Of a DNA stretch of 64,000 bases, positions 27,191 to 36,261 are shown one piece after another (the stretch's first letter is position 1; each line of letters begins with the position of its first letter). Source of the DNA: JAPYWM01 sp964489015 (lineage in GTDB: Bacteria; Bacteroidota; Bacteroidia; SpSt-205); contig CAZAXD010000002.1 of assembly GCA_964489015.1 (NCBI GenBank), positions 99,959 to 163,958 of the forward strand. Reading direction: 5' to 3'. The notes below the pieces were generated by a model that saw nothing but the letters and a program-made list of their open reading frames with translations, was not told the DNA's origin and searched no databases. Made by a program: the position numbers and the translations under genes.

Positions 27191-28166
27191 GGCTTAGGGT
27201 GAAGTTGAGTTGTTCCTGCGCGGTACGTATCGAAAGCACGTAAAGCCCGACTGGCAGGTCTTTGAGGCTAAGCGGTATAGCCGTCCCAACTCTCGCATCT
27301 AGGCTGCCAGCCTGCCAGCGGCGCCCAGCACCGTCTATAATTTCGTACTGGATCGGGCCGCTGCCACCGGGTTCTAGATAGACCACTTCAACGGCTGGCT
27401 GGGGGTATAAGCGCCAGCCCGCTTGCACCGAAGCTAGTCCCGCCGTACGTATCACCAGACTGTCTGAATAGGCCGTACGGCCACACCTGTGCGTAATCTG
27501 CGCATAGTAAGTGCCCGGGGTGGTCCCATTTAGTAACAACTCCGGACCTTGGCCGACCAAGCTTCCATCCCGATACCAAGAAATAGTAAGGTTTTCTGGG
27601 CGGAAGGGCGCCGGCGCCTCTAATCCAAGGCCGCTTGTTGCCACCCGGATACGGAAGCCCTCGACCGCTGGGCACAACCAAGCGGCAGGTGGTGTTTTAA
27701 AGCTAAACTGACCTTTGGCTTTCACAAGACCTAGCCCCACAATTTCGCCACTCTCCATGGCCCAGGCGGGTTGCAAAGTGTCTCCGAAGCGCCTAATCGG
27801 CACCAGGTATGTCCCAATCAGGGCTGGCATGCTAGGGAGTGCTAAGCCTTGACTAGTCTGCTGCGGTAATACGTTGAGACTCACGCGCTGGGTGCTGGAT
27901 TCCCGCCGTTGGGTGATGTATAGATCACGATACAGGGGCGCTTGTCCCCAGCTGCCCCGCTCCAAAATAGAGACGCTATCCCAGGCAAGGGCATCAGGCT
28001 GAGGCCAGCTTAGCACAAAGTTTGCGCCCAAGGGCGTAAATCCCCGACTAGACCACCAGTCCATACGCACCCGTAGAAAGTCACCCCACACGGTCACATT
28101 CGCCGCTACCGTATCTTGTGCATAACTCAAACAGCAAGCCAGTAGCAGTACGATTCGGCTCTTCAT
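27180..28166 (-). CDS. Secreted protein with type A-like T9SS sorting domain
   Basis: A 328-residue exported protein, signal peptide to LSYAQ. The middle is beta-rich with an Ig-like repeat (ISWYRDGSLVGQGPELLLNG, YYAQITHRCGRTAYSDS). The last about 75 residues (WRLYPQPAVEVVYLEP, YEIIDGAGRRWQAG, LPVGLYVLSIR) fit a type A T9SS domain. It overlaps the type B gene by 11 bases and the dockerin-like gene by 4 bases, so the three are one operon. Function unknown. Confidence 0.75.
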   Translation of the reverse strand: MKSRIVLLLACCLSYAQDTVAANVTVWGDFLRVRMDWWSSRGFTPLGANFVLSWPQPDALAWDSVSILERGSWGQAPLYRDLYITQRRESSTQRVSLNVLPQQTSQGLALPSMPALIGTYLVPIRRFGDTLQPAWAMESGEIVGLGLVKAKGQFSFKTPPAAWLCPAVEGFRIRVATSGLGLEAPAPFRPENLTISWYRDGSLVGQGPELLLNGTTPGTYYAQITHRCGRTAYSDSLVIRTAGLASVQAGWRLYPQPAVEVVYLEPGGSGPIQYEIIDGAGRRWQAGSLDARVGTAIPLSLKDLPVGLYVLSIRTAQEQLNFTLSHVW

Positions 28167-28696
28167 AGCCTAGATTGTAAAAGTTGATTTTGATTTTTCA
28201 GGAGTAGGCTTAGGTCTTTTTCATCAACGATCCTATCCCCGTTGAAATCAGCTCGTAAGTCCTGACTCTGGTGCGCTAGGTAAAAAAGCTCTAAATCATA
28301 AGCATTGATAGTGGGGTATCTCTCATCGGGGAGGGCACCTAAATCCCCAGCGGCCAAATAAGCCTCATCCCCGGATACGACGAAGCCACTAGCTGAATCT
28401 AGGTTTTCTGGTTGCGTGAAATCGAGCACTTGAGCAGAGGGACTGACAGGGGCAGCGAGTCGAACGGGTAAATAACCCGGCACTTCTAGTCTGATCAGGG
28501 CAGGACCTTGCCAACCCGCAGGCCAGGTAGTCTGCGCTTGGCCTGCCTCGATACGAATAGGTAGCCTAATCGTGCGTCCGCCTTGTGTAAAGCAAATTAC
28601 ACCTTCTCGGGCAGCCTCTCCCTCTAGTCTGGCCAGGACTAGGAATTTATGCTGGGCCCAAAGAGCCCCTAACAAAGTTAGACAGCGCCACCACAT
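28163..28696 (-). CDS. Small secreted protein with dockerin-like repeat
   Basis: A 177-residue exported protein: signal peptide MWWRCLTLLGALWAQ, a beta-sandwich-like domain (carboxypeptidase-regulatory type, ALIRLEVPGYLPVRL) and a C-terminal pair of calcium-loop segments (GDLGALPDERYPTINAYDL, DFNGDRIVDEKDLSLLL) like a dockerin. Dockerins bind calcium and partner domains on other extracellular proteins. I chose the ATG at 28696 over a TTG at 28705. A CATTTTTG sequence (7 of 8 to TAnnTTTG) ends 6 bases upstream. It leads the secreted-protein operon. Confidence 0.68.
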   Translation of the reverse strand: MWWRCLTLLGALWAQHKFLVLARLEGEAAREGVICFTQGGRTIRLPIRIEAGQAQTTWPAGWQGPALIRLEVPGYLPVRLAAPVSPSAQVLDFTQPENLDSASGFVVSGDEAYLAAGDLGALPDERYPTINAYDLELFYLAHQSQDLRADFNGDRIVDEKDLSLLLKNQNQLLQSRL

Positions 28697-28718
28697 ACCC
28701 CACAAAAATGAGCAAAAA

Positions 28719-29345
28719 TCATACTAACCCAGTTTGCCAGTAAAAGAGGATCTTGACGCTTTCTTCAAAGGCGCTCAAAAGACCATATTCACTTTCCCAC
28801 CAAGACTTCAAGCGAAAATGTAAAGGTCGTGCCGGTGCAAACTGAACCCTGATGTTGGCAGGGGTTAGGTGCTTCTGCGCTAGTAGTCGGATGCGCCGTC
28901 CATGAAAGGGAGAGGAAACAATCAGAATCTGTCGATAACCTTTTTCCAGGCATAGTTGGCGGATGAGAAGCATTTCCTCGTACGTGCTAGTTCCCTGGCA
29001 AGCTAATTCAATAAAGCTGTCGGGAATGCAGTATTCCCGAAGCATGTGGGCTGTTATCTCGCATTCCGTATAAACGTTGCATCCCCCAGCGATGAGGTTA
29101 TCGATAGGCAATCTCCCGGTCACATAAATCGGGGTGGCCCGCCACTGCCAGAGTTCAGTGGCTCTTAGGGCGCGCTCGAGCGGTTTGCCGCTTAGTACAA
29201 AGGCAGCCTCCCACGTAGGTTGGAGAGGCCTTTCGCTCCTAAGCCAATGCCCATAGGCGGTGTAGAGCTTAGTTCGTTGCCAGTAAAGGACGATGAGTAA
29301 AAGAAAAATTCCTCCCCCAACCCCATACATCCAGTGACGGCACAC
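28719..29345 (-). CDS. YdcF/SanA-like DUF218 membrane protein
   Basis: About 208 residues. One N-terminal membrane helix (VGGGIFLLLIVLYW) is followed by a DUF218 domain with AAFVLSGKPLERALRATELW, ACQGTSTYEEM, and SSPFHGRRI. Relatives (SanA, ElyC, YdcF) act in envelope integrity. The start is uncertain: GTG at 29345 lies 3 bases after a TACCTTTG box and ATG at 29330 lies 18 bases after it. It is divergent from dnaX. Confidence 0.85.
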   Translation of the reverse strand: MCRHWMYGVGGGIFLLLIVLYWQRTKLYTAYGHWLRSERPLQPTWEAAFVLSGKPLERALRATELWQWRATPIYVTGRLPIDNLIAGGCNVYTECEITAHMLREYCIPDSFIELACQGTSTYEEMLLIRQLCLEKGYRQILIVSSPFHGRRIRLLAQKHLTPANIRVQFAPARPLHFRLKSWWESEYGLLSAFEESVKILFYWQTGLV

Positions 29346-29348
29346 TAC

Positions 29349-29356
29349 CAAAGGTA
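29349..29356 (-). promoter_or_regulatory. -7 box of the ydcF-like gene
   Basis: TACCTTTG on the minus strand ends 3 bases before a GTG start and is 34 bases from the divergent dnaX box. Confidence 0.5.
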
Positions 29357-29370
29357 CGAACGAAGAGGGC

Positions 29371-29398
29371 TTGGGCCGGATTCCGTGTCGTATCTTTG
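29371..29398 (+). promoter_or_regulatory. dnaX promoter (TTG-N17-TATCTTTG)
   Basis: TTG at 29371-29373 and TATCTTTG at 29391-29398 are 17 bases apart, the same spacing as in rpsA. The box ends 8 bases before the dnaX ATG. Confidence 0.7.
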
Positions 29399-29406
29399 TC
29401 TAGCAG

Positions 29407-31038
29407 ATGGCCTATCAAGTTTCAGCGCGCAAGTATCGGCCGGGAACCTTTGCAGAGGTGGTGGGGCAGCCTTTTGTAGTACAAACGTTACGAAATGCGC
29501 TACGTCAAAGGCGCTTAGCGCATGCTTATCTCTTTTTTGGTCCGCGGGGCGTAGGCAAAACCACGTGTGCGCGCATCCTAGCTAAGGCCGTCAACTGCGA
29601 GAAGCTTACGCCAGAGGGAGATCCTTGTCTCACGTGTCCTTCCTGTCAGCGCTTTCAAGAGGGAAAAGCTCTAAATATTCTAGAGCTGGATGCCGCTTCC
29701 CATAATAGCGTAGAAGACATCCGCACCATTATCGAACAGGTGTATCTAGCGCCGCCCCAGGGTCGCTACATGACCTACATCATTGATGAGGTGCACATGC
29801 TCTCGACAGCCGCATTCAATGCCTTCTTAAAAACCCTAGAAGAGCCGCCTCCTCATGCACTATTCATTTTAGCCACGACCGAAAAGCACAAGGTCCCCGC
29901 CACGATCCTCTCTCGGTGTCAGCGATTTGACTTTCGGCGGCTGCCGACAGAGGTTATCGCTGACCACTTGGCTGACATTGCTCAGAAAGAAGGCATTACC
30001 GCGGAAAAGCAGGCGCTTTTTGTGATTGCAGCCAAAGCCGAGGGCGGCTTGCGGGATGCCCTGAGTTTATTTGATCAGCTGGCAAGTCAGCTTCATGAAT
30101 TGACCTACCGTGAGGTACTGAGTGCCTTGGAGGTACTGGATTATGACACCTACTTTGAGCTTAGCGAAGCGTTACGCGCCTATCAGCTCACGCAAGCCTT
30201 AGAGCGCCTGAGGCGCTATCTACAGGCCGGCTACGACCCTATCAGCTTGACGCTGGGCCTTCAAGAGCATTTTCGCCATCTGCTACTTGCCCGAGAAAAC
30301 CCAGAGGCACTAGCCGATGGCATACCCCCCCATTATCGGGCGCGCTATCAGTCAGCTGCCACCGCTTATTCAGAGGGGTTTATCTTGCATAGTCTGGATA
30401 TTTTATTAGAAGCTGAGCGCCGCCAGACCTATACCCGCCACCCAGAAGTAGCCCTCGAGCTAGCGTTAGCAAAGATCGGCTTACTCTATCAAGCCCTATC
30501 CTCGCCCGCTATGCCCCAGACACCTTCCCCCGCTCCTCCCTCCATTCCCACTGCTAGCAGCCCACCCCCACCCGCCGTTCCTGAGGTGCCGCAAAATCTC
30601 GATGTCCTAAAAAAAAAAGTCCTGAGCTATAAGGAAGCGCCACCACCTTCCACCGAGGAGTGGCAGGCCGCTTTCAGGGCCTACCTCGAGAGCAGAGAGG
30701 TAGCCTCGATATTCCGAATGGCTATTCAAAAGGGTGCTTATGTTTGCGAGGAACGCCACTGCACCCTATACTTACCGGACGAAAAATACATTCAACTTCT
30801 TCAGAAGTCTCTCACTAACTTTGAACTTTTCCTACAAAACCATCTAAAACGTAACTATATTCGCGCTTATGCTAAAGCCAGCCCTGAGCATTATCCGGAG
30901 ATCAGGCAGCTCCAGACCAGTGAAGAGCGCTGGCGCCAGCTAGCGACGCTTAACCCGCTGGTAGAGGAGCTTCGGAAGCTCGTGCGGGGGCAGATTGTAC
31001 CGGAGGAGCCAGGCCAGGATCACATCTCCCAGCAGTAA
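29407..31038 (+). CDS. dnaX: DNA polymerase III subunit gamma/tau
   Basis: A 543-residue clamp-loader ATPase. Residues 1-360 hold the AAA+ core: MAYQVSARKYRPGTFAEVVGQ, Walker A GPRGVGKTT, zinc cysteines (NCEKL, PCLTCPSC), Walker B YIIDEVHML and LKTLEEPPPHALFILATTE. A Pro/Ser linker (about 365-395) precedes a C-terminal domain. The last 33 codons overlap the 3' end of the convergent gene at 30940-31713. No frameshift motif is needed to explain the length. No A-run typical of gamma production was noted except AAAAAAAA near 30610, in the linker region. Confidence 0.94.
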   Translation: MAYQVSARKYRPGTFAEVVGQPFVVQTLRNALRQRRLAHAYLFFGPRGVGKTTCARILAKAVNCEKLTPEGDPCLTCPSCQRFQEGKALNILELDAASHNSVEDIRTIIEQVYLAPPQGRYMTYIIDEVHMLSTAAFNAFLKTLEEPPPHALFILATTEKHKVPATILSRCQRFDFRRLPTEVIADHLADIAQKEGITAEKQALFVIAAKAEGGLRDALSLFDQLASQLHELTYREVLSALEVLDYDTYFELSEALRAYQLTQALERLRRYLQAGYDPISLTLGLQEHFRHLLLARENPEALADGIPPHYRARYQSAATAYSEGFILHSLDILLEAERRQTYTRHPEVALELALAKIGLLYQALSSPAMPQTPSPAPPSIPTASSPPPPAVPEVPQNLDVLKKKVLSYKEAPPPSTEEWQAAFRAYLESREVASIFRMAIQKGAYVCEERHCTLYLPDEKYIQLLQKSLTNFELFLQNHLKRNYIRAYAKASPEHYPEIRQLQTSEERWRQLATLNPLVEELRKLVRGQIVPEEPGQDHISQQ

Positions 31039-31713
31039 AGCAGTCAATAAAGCTGCTGCTATGAGCACAAACGTTGTACCTTCCCGCTTAGCGGGGCCTG
31101 CAGGTGGCAGGCTAAGTGGCTGATCAAGGGGAATGTACTCTGCAAGTCGAATGCCTCGGTGTAGTTTGAGAAAGTATAAACGACCGGGGATGGGTGGCAG
31201 CCTTAGCTTTTCGGTGCCTATCCATACGAGCTGTAGAATATGCTCGGGCTCTATGTCGCTCAGAAGGAGTTTTAGACTTTTGGCCGCTTCCTCTGCGTCT
31301 AAGGGCTCCTGTCTCACAGCAGCTTGAAAAGAAAGTCCCCAGGTATACAACGTGGTATCCTGGGTGGGCGGAATGACCCAGATAGCCCGTTCCCCTTTGA
31401 GGGCGATCAGGCCACTTCGTACGTCGGGGGCGAGCTTTTGCCTTAGAATCGCTTGTGCAGCTTCCCAGGCCTCTGGCAGGCTACCATCTATAACGACGAG
31501 GCGGTAAGCTGGAAGCGGATCCATTGGTGCAATAACTAAGGTCATCAGTAGCAAAACTAGCGCGCCATATCGCAGCATAAGCCGAGCCCCGGCCCAAAAC
31601 ATGTAAAATCCTGCTTGATAAAAGCGCAAGGGCTCTACCCGAAAATACCATACTAGCAAAAGGCCAGTTCCCCCTAAAAGAAGCCCTAAGTAACTAAGGG
31701 TATCACTCAACAC
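30940..31713 (-). CDS. Membrane protein, BatA-like architecture
   Basis: A 257-residue protein: two N-terminal membrane helices (LGLLLGGTGLLLVWYF, YGALVLLLMTLVIAP), a periplasmic alpha/beta domain of about 140 residues that starts VVIDGSLP where a vWA domain would have DxSxS, and a C-terminal helix (FVLIAAALLTALLLGDVIL). The shape recalls aerotolerance BatA/B proteins but the metal site is missing. It starts GTG at 31713 and overlaps the oppC-like stop by 7 bases. Its 3' end overlaps dnaX by 99 bases. Family not recognised. Confidence 0.6.
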   Translation of the reverse strand: MLSDTLSYLGLLLGGTGLLLVWYFRVEPLRFYQAGFYMFWAGARLMLRYGALVLLLMTLVIAPMDPLPAYRLVVIDGSLPEAWEAAQAILRQKLAPDVRSGLIALKGERAIWVIPPTQDTTLYTWGLSFQAAVRQEPLDAEEAAKSLKLLLSDIEPEHILQLVWIGTEKLRLPPIPGRLYFLKLHRGIRLAEYIPLDQPLSLPPAGPAKREGTTFVLIAAALLTALLLGDVILAWLLRYNLPPHELPKLLYQRVKRR

Positions 31714-32996
31714 TGCTGTAGCTTAGGATCGATAGCGTCCCGAACGCCCTCACCCAAGAGGTTGAAAAGCGTCACAACTGTGAAGATGGCGAGGCCAGGA
31801 AATACGGCTAGCCACCACCCATACGTCGCGCTGCGGGCCGAAGCTAAAAGAGACCCCCACGTCACGGTCGTTACGGGTACACCAATCCCCAGAAAGCTCA
31901 AACCAGATTCCACCAAGATGGCGGAGGCTATGCCAAACGCGATCGAGACCAGTACGGGGGCAAAGGCATTCGGTAGCCCGTGCCGAAAGATGATCCGCCA
32001 GGCCGGGTAGCCCATAGCTCGGGCAGCCTGCACATAATCCAGCTGTCGAACCCGCAACATTTCCGCTCGCATGAAACGGGCAATCCCTGTCCATGACGTG
32101 AGCCCTATCACCGCCATCACTAAAAAGAGACTAGGTTTGGCAATCGCTGCAATCGTAAAAATAAGCAGCGTCGTAGGAATCGATACCATAATCTCAATTA
32201 GACGACTAATCATGAGGTCCACCCACAGATAAAGGGGCTTGGCTCCCCAGGCTGTTCGCTTTAGTAGGCGAGAAGGTGTCCAGATAACTAGGCCTACCAG
32301 GACCGAGATCAGCACAGAAAAGAAGAAAGAGGCTAAAAAGGTGAAAAATCCTTGACCCAGGGCTTCGCCTAAGGCAAAACGTCGCAAATAAAAGCCATAG
32401 TACAAGCCTAGCAATACGCCTAAGGTGCCAAAAGCCACGGAAGCGCGACTAATGAGAATCTGATTATCTCCGAAATAGCCGGCCAGCGCCCCCAATAAGA
32501 TCCCGATGAGTGCCGAGATACCGACCGACACTAGCCCGACTGTAAGCGAGATGCGCGTACCATGGATGAGGCCAGCTGCGAGATCCCGACCAAGGTTATC
32601 AGTGCCCAGCCAGTGCCGTTCCCAGATAGAACGTACGATCTGCTCTCCAAAGGGGCCTACAGCTGGCGCATTTCGCAGGTCAAGCTCCTCGGCGCTATAC
32701 CGGATAGGCGGCCAAACTGCCCAATCTAACGGCATGACCCGCCAGTCCATCACCCGAAGTTCTCCCCGCCACTGCGGCTTAGCAGTTAGCTTCTCTACGT
32801 AATCTCGCAGGATCGGCCAGTAAACCTCCCCTTTGTAAGAAGCGACTATCGGCTTATTGTAAGCCAAAAAGTCTGCTAATAAAGCTACTACTACCAGAAA
32901 GATTGTGAAGCGAAGTGCAAAAAGAGCTACCTTATTTTGCTTGAAAGCCTCCCAAGCTCGAGCTCTAGGCGAGTAGGAAATCGATTGACTGGTCAT
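31707..32996 (-). CDS. Peptide ABC transporter permease (OppC/DppC type)
   Basis: A 429-residue inner-membrane permease, longer than the usual about 300. The conserved core is GTDNLGRDLAAGLIHGTRISL, AARAMGYPAWRIIFRHGLPNAFAPV (EAA loop) and ESGLSFLGIGVPVTTVTWGSLL. Extra material lies in the first periplasmic loop (residues about 45-125) and as a membrane segment pair near 185-270. It overlaps the oppB-like gene by 4 bases. No transporter ATPase is in this operon. Confidence 0.9.
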   Translation of the reverse strand: MTSQSISYSPRARAWEAFKQNKVALFALRFTIFLVVVALLADFLAYNKPIVASYKGEVYWPILRDYVEKLTAKPQWRGELRVMDWRVMPLDWAVWPPIRYSAEELDLRNAPAVGPFGEQIVRSIWERHWLGTDNLGRDLAAGLIHGTRISLTVGLVSVGISALIGILLGALAGYFGDNQILISRASVAFGTLGVLLGLYYGFYLRRFALGEALGQGFFTFLASFFFSVLISVLVGLVIWTPSRLLKRTAWGAKPLYLWVDLMISRLIEIMVSIPTTLLIFTIAAIAKPSLFLVMAVIGLTSWTGIARFMRAEMLRVRQLDYVQAARAMGYPAWRIIFRHGLPNAFAPVLVSIAFGIASAILVESGLSFLGIGVPVTTVTWGSLLASARSATYGWWLAVFPGLAIFTVVTLFNLLGEGVRDAIDPKLQQC

Positions 32997-34405
32997 TTTT
33001 TCGTGTAGCTTATGCGTGGATCAACGGCTGCATACAAAATATCTGCTACTAAAATCCCTATCAGCGTCAAAATAGCTCCAATCGTAAATACCGCAATAAT
33101 CACCGGATAATCTCGCGCGATCATAGCGCCATAACTAAGAAAGCCCATACCTGGTATCGAAAAAATGCTTTCTAAAATCACGGATCCGCTAATCATGCTC
33201 GGAAAGATAGAGGCAAATAACGTGATGATGGGAATGAGCGAATTTCGAAAAGCATGTTTCCAAATCACAAGCTTAGGCGCTAAACCCTTGGCTCGAGCCG
33301 TGCGAATGTAATCCTGCCCTAAAACCTCTAAGAGTGAACTGCGCATTTGACGACTCAAAAACGCTAAGGAGCCGTAAGTATAAACGAGCACGGGCAGGAT
33401 AAGGTGATAGCTCCAATCCAGAAGCCGCTTATGAAGCGGCCAGTCGGGCGTGTGCTCCGTACTTTGAACGCCCCCTGGTGGAAAGAGGTCTAAATAATCG
33501 CCGCCTCCTAAAAACATAATGGCCATCGTAGCAACCCAAAAGCTCGGAAGCGAGTATAGCATGAAGAGTCCGATGCTAACGGCTTGATCTTGCCAGCTTC
33601 CCCGTTTGACAGCCCCAAATACCCCCAAGGGAACGGCAATCAGATAAGCCAGAAAGGTAGAAATGAGATTGATGATCAACGACCAACGGACCGCATCTCC
33701 CAGCTTGGCCGAGATAGGGCGCTTATCTTGATAGGAGATGCCTAAGTCGCCTCGTAGGAGATTCACCAGCCAGCGGTGGTACTGGTTTTGGGTACCGTAC
33801 CAACGAATCGTGGGTACATACAAGCGCCAGAGGGTAGTTTGCTGGGGTAAGGCCTGAGCTGTCTGAAAAACCGCTTCCCAGTAAGGTAAAAGCTGAGGTA
33901 TCAAAAGCCCTTTGAGCTGAGTGATCTTTTGCAAAATCTCCTCGTAGACTTGCTCTTGGGGCAGCAGGGTCAAGAGTGCCCGCGCTTCGACACGAGAGGC
34001 ACCCCAGGCAGAGTCTCCAATCGTTGCATAAAAGGCTGAGTCTAGCTTTAGGATGCTAAGGTAATAAGCCTGAACTGCCTCCCAATTGCCAAACTTATAC
34101 ACGAGTCGGCGCAGGGCATTCTGGACCTGTATCTTAGGAATGTGATGAAGGGTATCTGGCTCCGCTAGCGGAACCACAGCCAAGTAAAAGATAGGCAGGT
34201 CAAGGCCGAGTTCACGCCGCTTGGCTAGATAAGCCTCCTGATTGGCTTGACGCTCCGCTAGCTGCTCCCCACCACTTTGCTGGCCGGACAACATCTGCTC
34301 TACGGGATCGCCCGGCGCGGTCTGACTGATGATGAACGACAACAGCGTAATGAGAAACAGCGTTGGAACAAATAGGCCTAAACGCCTTAGGACGTACGAC
34401 CACAT
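32993..34405 (-). CDS. Peptide ABC transporter permease (OppB/DppB type)
   Basis: A 470-residue permease. It opens with the usual YVLRRLGLFVPTLFLITLLSFII and has the C-terminal core DYIRTARAKGLAPKLVIWKHAFRNSLIPI and SIFSIPGMGFLSYGA. Between residues about 75 and 215 it carries a charged helical insertion into the periplasmic loop that standard OppB lacks. It starts 3 bases after the substrate-binding protein gene. It pairs with the OppC-type gene to import di- or oligopeptides. Confidence 0.9.
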   Translation of the reverse strand: MWSYVLRRLGLFVPTLFLITLLSFIISQTAPGDPVEQMLSGQQSGGEQLAERQANQEAYLAKRRELGLDLPIFYLAVVPLAEPDTLHHIPKIQVQNALRRLVYKFGNWEAVQAYYLSILKLDSAFYATIGDSAWGASRVEARALLTLLPQEQVYEEILQKITQLKGLLIPQLLPYWEAVFQTAQALPQQTTLWRLYVPTIRWYGTQNQYHRWLVNLLRGDLGISYQDKRPISAKLGDAVRWSLIINLISTFLAYLIAVPLGVFGAVKRGSWQDQAVSIGLFMLYSLPSFWVATMAIMFLGGGDYLDLFPPGGVQSTEHTPDWPLHKRLLDWSYHLILPVLVYTYGSLAFLSRQMRSSLLEVLGQDYIRTARAKGLAPKLVIWKHAFRNSLIPIITLFASIFPSMISGSVILESIFSIPGMGFLSYGAMIARDYPVIIAVFTIGAILTLIGILVADILYAAVDPRISYTKK

Positions 34406-34408
34406 AAC

Positions 34409-36238
34409 CTAGGGCATTGGAGAGGCGCTTTCTCGGGTGCCGTACCGAATATGTTCTCTTGGGGTCCAGAAACTATTGGGATAGTACCCCGGCCGAATCG
34501 GAGCCGTATAAGCATTGCGAAATCGCTTGTGGATGGCAATCCGCTCAAAAGGCGCAGTGAGAAAGATATAAGGCTGCTCATCGTATGCGATTTTATGAAA
34601 AATTCGAAAGAAGGAATCACGCCGACTTTCATCTAGCTCCTCCCGGATCAGCTCGATGAGCTTGTCAGTCTGCTCATTACCAAAACCGACATAGTTTGAG
34701 CCGCCCTCGGCCCAGCTGGTAGTATGCCAGATTTGCTTGAGATCTTGGGGATTGTGACTACCTATCCATGCGCCGACGTACATGTCAAAGTCATGTTTCT
34801 TGGTGCGCTCTAGATAGACAGACCAGTCTAAGGAGGTTATGTTTATCTTCATGCCGATTTTCTGAGCCTCTTGCTGAAGGATTTGGGCGATTTGACGGCG
34901 AGCTTCGTTGCCGGCGTTGACGATAATTTCACATTCGAGAGGGACTTTTCGGCCATCGATAATTTTTTCTCGTATGCCATCGTCATCAAGGTCCCTCCAG
35001 CCTGCTTCCTCTAAGAGCAAAACAGCCCGCGCTGGGTCATAGGGGATAGGCTTAAGGGTGTCGTTGTAAGCAGCCTTATGCATGGGATAGAGGGGGCCCG
35101 TTACTCGCTGGGCCATGCCATATGAAAGCTTTTTGATGAGCATATCCACATCGACAATATGAGCCAGGGCCCAGCGCACCCGCCAATCTGTAAAGATCGG
35201 AGGACGGCCCTGCGGCCGCAGGTTGAGTCCGATGTAGCTATAAGCAAACATGGGCGGGGTATGCAGCGCGTAGTGCGTCAGAAAACCTGTGTTTTGCCGA
35301 AGTTGCATGAAGTCCTTAGCGGGAATGCCGTTCATGACATCGAGCTTTTGGGCCTTGAGGTTGGTAATAGCCGTATTAGGGTCGTTGATGACGCGATAGA
35401 CGAGCTTTTCAGGGAAGGCCTCATAGGCAATGCCAGGGATCGTATCACCCCACCAGCGAGCTTTTCTGCGAAGGACGACGCGCTCCCCTGTGACCCACTG
35501 CTCAAGGAGGTAGGGACCACATCCAATGATGTGCTCGGGCTCCCGCTGCATGGCGTTGTATCGGCGGGCAAAGGCTTGGATATTGGGGTCATTTCGCAGT
35601 TTCTCGGCCTCCGCATTGAGCTGGGGGATAGAATACCGCCCCATGAGGTTGTCCGGATCGTAAATGTAGCGAGGCAGGATATAGGTCGTCCCTATCGACG
35701 AAAGGGCTAGCATGTACTTACGGTTTGTAACGACCGTAAAATGACGGGGATTTCTGGGGTCAATGAGTACGTCTTCGACCATGTCATAATAAGGCCTTAG
35801 CTGGGCACAATCCACGAGGGGATTTTTGATCACCTTGAAGGAAAAGGCAACGTCTTCGGCGGTGACAGGCGTGCCGTTATCCCATTTAGCATCGGGATGA
35901 ATCTCAAACGTGTAACGTAAGCCATCGGCTGAGATTTCCGGCAGGCTCTTGGCTAAGGCTGGGACATATGGAAAGAGTGTGTCACGCGGGTCCACGGTCA
36001 GAAGGGTCATAAAAATTTGTGAGATGATATACCCTGCATCAGCGCCTTGGTAATTAGTGGGGTTTAGCTGGTCAGGATCCGAGAGGGTGTGAATAATTAC
36101 CCAGTCACCACGGGAAGGCTGGGTCTGGGCAGAGGCGTAAGGATTAGGTTCGCGCTCACGCGAAGAGGAGCAGTGCCATCTGCTCAAGCTCAGAAGGATT
36201 AGCCCAAACAGTGCATGGCGTTTATATAGCCCAAACAT
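34409..36238 (-). CDS. Peptide ABC transporter substrate-binding lipoprotein
   Basis: A 609-residue SBP_bac_5 family protein. A hydrophobic N-terminus ends in HC-SSSRE, likely a lipoprotein site although the lipobox is poor. The family pattern is clear: DPRDTLFPYVPALAKSLPE, YTFEIHPDAKWDNGTPVTAEDVAFSF, GCGPYLLEQW, INDPNTAITNLKAQKLDVM, DWRVRWALAHIVD and AGWRDLDDDGIRE. It captures peptides outside the inner membrane. The ATG is 8 bases after a TATATTTG box and leads the transporter operon. Confidence 0.92.
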   Translation of the reverse strand: MFGLYKRHALFGLILLSLSRWHCSSSREREPNPYASAQTQPSRGDWVIIHTLSDPDQLNPTNYQGADAGYIISQIFMTLLTVDPRDTLFPYVPALAKSLPEISADGLRYTFEIHPDAKWDNGTPVTAEDVAFSFKVIKNPLVDCAQLRPYYDMVEDVLIDPRNPRHFTVVTNRKYMLALSSIGTTYILPRYIYDPDNLMGRYSIPQLNAEAEKLRNDPNIQAFARRYNAMQREPEHIIGCGPYLLEQWVTGERVVLRRKARWWGDTIPGIAYEAFPEKLVYRVINDPNTAITNLKAQKLDVMNGIPAKDFMQLRQNTGFLTHYALHTPPMFAYSYIGLNLRPQGRPPIFTDWRVRWALAHIVDVDMLIKKLSYGMAQRVTGPLYPMHKAAYNDTLKPIPYDPARAVLLLEEAGWRDLDDDGIREKIIDGRKVPLECEIIVNAGNEARRQIAQILQQEAQKIGMKINITSLDWSVYLERTKKHDFDMYVGAWIGSHNPQDLKQIWHTTSWAEGGSNYVGFGNEQTDKLIELIREELDESRRDSFFRIFHKIAYDEQPYIFLTAPFERIAIHKRFRNAYTAPIRPGYYPNSFWTPREHIRYGTRESASPMP

Positions 36239-36246
36239 ACAGGCCT

Positions 36247-36254
36247 CAAATATA
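36247..36254 (-). promoter_or_regulatory. -7 box of the peptide transporter operon
   Basis: TATATTTG on the minus strand ends 8 bases before the ATG at 36238; it lies in the 23-base gap after nuoD. Confidence 0.55.
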
Positions 36255-36261
36255 GCGCTTT

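Noticed and set aside
30604..30620. A8 run in dnaX as a frameshift site for gamma subunit production.
   Set aside because: No downstream hairpin or early stop that would give a recognisable gamma product was identified by eye; left as a note only.
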